45,608 nt of DNA. Origin: DASRRB01 sp036732755 (GTDB lineage Bacteria; Planctomycetota; B15-G4; SIAN01). A program made the translations under genes and the position numbers. Every line of letters begins with the position of its first letter. Within the stretch, counting starts at the first letter, position 1. Positions 44,702 to 45,608 of this stretch are shown here, piece after piece. The notes beneath the pieces are model-generated. The model was not told the DNA's origin and searched no databases. It saw nothing but the letters and a program-made list of their open reading frames with translations. The stretch is from NCBI GenBank assembly GCA_036732755.1, contig DAINBU010000028.1, forward strand, positions 1-45,608, read 5' to 3'.

Positions 44702-45442
44702 TCAGGTCGCCTTCTGCTGCGCGACTTCCGGGAGGTAGAGGATGCGCTCGCAGCTGCGGCAGTAGACCAGCTCGCCCGCGCGATGCAGGCGCGCCATGTC
44801 GTTGGGCGTGATCGCCATCTGGCAGCCGCCGCAGTTCTTGCTCTCGACCTGGACGACCGCCTTGCCGTCGCGCGCCTTCAGGACGCGCTCGTAGGTGGAG
44901 AGCGGCCCGGGCGGCAGCGACTTCGCGTACTCGGCGCGGCGCGCGTCGGCGCTCGCGAGCTCGGACCGGTACTCCGCCTCCTCGCGCTGCCAGACCGCGG
45001 TGTTCTCCGCCGACTCCTTCTTCAGCGACTCGAGCGTCGCCTTCTGCTCCTTCAGCGTCGCGTCGGTCGACTCGATCTGCTGCAGGAACTCGAGGATGCG
45101 GTCCTCGATCGCGTTCTTCTCCTTGCGCAGGCGGCTCACGTGCTCGCCGAAGGCGCGGAACTCCTCGTTGGTGCGCGACTGCCCCTGCGCGCCCTGGATC
45201 TTCAGGATCTCCACGTCCTTGGTCTTGACGTCGAGCTCGAGCGCCCCGATCTGCTTCTTGAACTCGAGGATCTTCTGCTGCGTCTGCTGGACGCGCGCCT
45301 CGGCCTGCTGCGAGCGTTCGTTGCGGCGCGCCAGGAGCTGCGGCCCTTCGACGATGCGGCGCTTCATGCGCCAGACGTCGGCGTCGAGCTGCTGAAGCTT
45401 GATGAGTCCGATCAGGGTCTGCTTCGGGTCGACCGTCGCCAT
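44702..45442 (-). CDS. Coiled-coil C4-type zinc-ribbon protein
   Basis: 246 residues. Residues 5-180 form a long helical hairpin (QQLDADVWRMKRRIVEG, VSRLRKEKNAIEDRILEFL, TLKEQKATLESLKKESAEN). The C-terminus is a zinc ribbon with Cys-x2-Cys in NCGGCQMAITPND and Cys-x2-Cys in VYCRSCERIL. This is the widespread family of the Chlamydia CT398/CdsZ type, some members of which bind sigma-54 or secretion proteins. The start ATG at 45442 has a near-perfect AGGAGGTG. It lies 58 bp after rpoD and 13 bp before selB on the same strand. Confidence 0.88.
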   Translation of the reverse strand: MATVDPKQTLIGLIKLQQLDADVWRMKRRIVEGPQLLARRNERSQQAEARVQQTQQKILEFKKQIGALELDVKTKDVEILKIQGAQGQSRTNEEFRAFGEHVSRLRKEKNAIEDRILEFLQQIESTDATLKEQKATLESLKKESAENTAVWQREEAEYRSELASADARRAEYAKSLPPGPLSTYERVLKARDGKAVVQVESKNCGGCQMAITPNDMARLHRAGELVYCRSCERILYLPEVAQQKAT

Positions 45443-45445
45443 CCT

Positions 45446-45453
45446 CACCTCCT
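45446..45453 (-). promoter_or_regulatory. Strong ribosome binding site of the zinc-ribbon gene
   Basis: AGGAGGTG on the minus strand just before the ATG at 45442. It decides this start over the ATG at 45517, which lies just inside the rpoD end. Confidence 0.7.
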
Positions 45454-45500
45454 CGTTCCCGCCATGATGGACGCCCGGCGACCCGTTTGAAGGGGCCGGG

Positions 45501-45608
45501 TCAGACCGCCCCTCCACCCTCCCGCTCGAGGAAGCCCTCGAGCAGGCGCGCCCGGATCGGGTGTTGCAGCTTGCGGACGGCCTTCGTTTTGATCTGCCGC
45601 ACGCGCTC
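45501..45608 (-). CDS. rpoD: C-terminal end of the primary sigma factor RpoD, rest outside the window
   Basis: The last 35 codons, cut by the window edge. ERVRQIKTKAVRKLQHP followed by IRARLLEGFLE is the standard end of sigma-70 region 4.2, just after the -35-recognition helix. The stop is TGA at 45501-45503. Its neighbour is the zinc-ribbon protein, some relatives of which bind sigma factors. Confidence 0.9.
   Translation of the reverse strand, partial: ERVRQIKTKAVRKLQHPIRARLLEGFLEREGGGAV

Overview
This window is very GC-rich chromosomal DNA, with third codon positions almost all G or C. It comes from a draft bacterial assembly: a run of 10 Ns at 13259-13268 marks a scaffold join. The gene content fits Planctomycetota or a similar large-genome environmental lineage. 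The pointers are several secreted or membrane HEAT-repeat proteins, a VWA/HEAT protein, an ECF sigma factor fused to a membrane segment and a large exported region, a SpoIIE-type phosphatase beside a STAS protein, and SelB. That assignment is inference; no rRNA or other decisive marker is present.

Layout. 1-13201: the end of a Xer-type tyrosine recombinase (+) meets a long minus-strand run read from 13201 down to 873. In transcription order this run is a TPR-like anchored protein, a membrane coiled-coil protein, asnS, an epmA-like LysRS paralogue, a secreted repeat protein, a secreted HEAT protein, a stand-alone NIL-domain protein, a small exported protein, uvrB and uvrC. 13160-14204: the assembly gap, flanked by two imperfect copies of one gene start, then about 0.9 kb of sparse, compositionally different DNA holding one small Cys-rich ORF. 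14205-22885 (+): polA, a large secreted HEAT protein, then the 1110-residue sigma/transmembrane/carboxypeptidase-regulatory fusion. 22905-26262 (-): GAF-SpoIIE phosphatase, dihydroorotase and NUDIX hydrolase. 26449-27174 (+): a STAS protein with a PilZ-like tail, divergent from the phosphatase. 27190-28514 (-): a ComF-type protein and a membrane protein. 28692-33215 (+): gatC-gatA-gatB and an FAD oxidoreductase. 33262-37610 (-): guaB, guaA and a membrane SGNH-hydrolase-like protein in a tight operon. 37862-40113 (+): an endonuclease III-like protein and a secreted beta-propeller protein. 40209-41918 (-): tRNA-Pro(CGG) and a HEAT-VWA protein. 42064-42744 (+): an anchored coiled-coil protein. 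42745-45608 (-): selB, a C4 zinc-ribbon coiled-coil protein and the last 35 codons of rpoD.

How the genes work together. Most of the window is housekeeping: nucleotide excision repair (UvrB, UvrC), DNA polymerase I, GMP synthesis (GuaB, GuaA), pyrimidine synthesis, and tRNA charging (AsnRS plus GatCAB). Because AsnRS is present, GatCAB probably serves mainly Gln-tRNA(Gln). SelB means the cell probably decodes UGA as selenocysteine. The regulatory content is the most distinctive part: the one-piece membrane sigma factor at 19553-22885 and the SpoIIE/STAS partner-switching pair around 26 kb. I see no CRISPR array, prophage, insertion sequence or rRNA.
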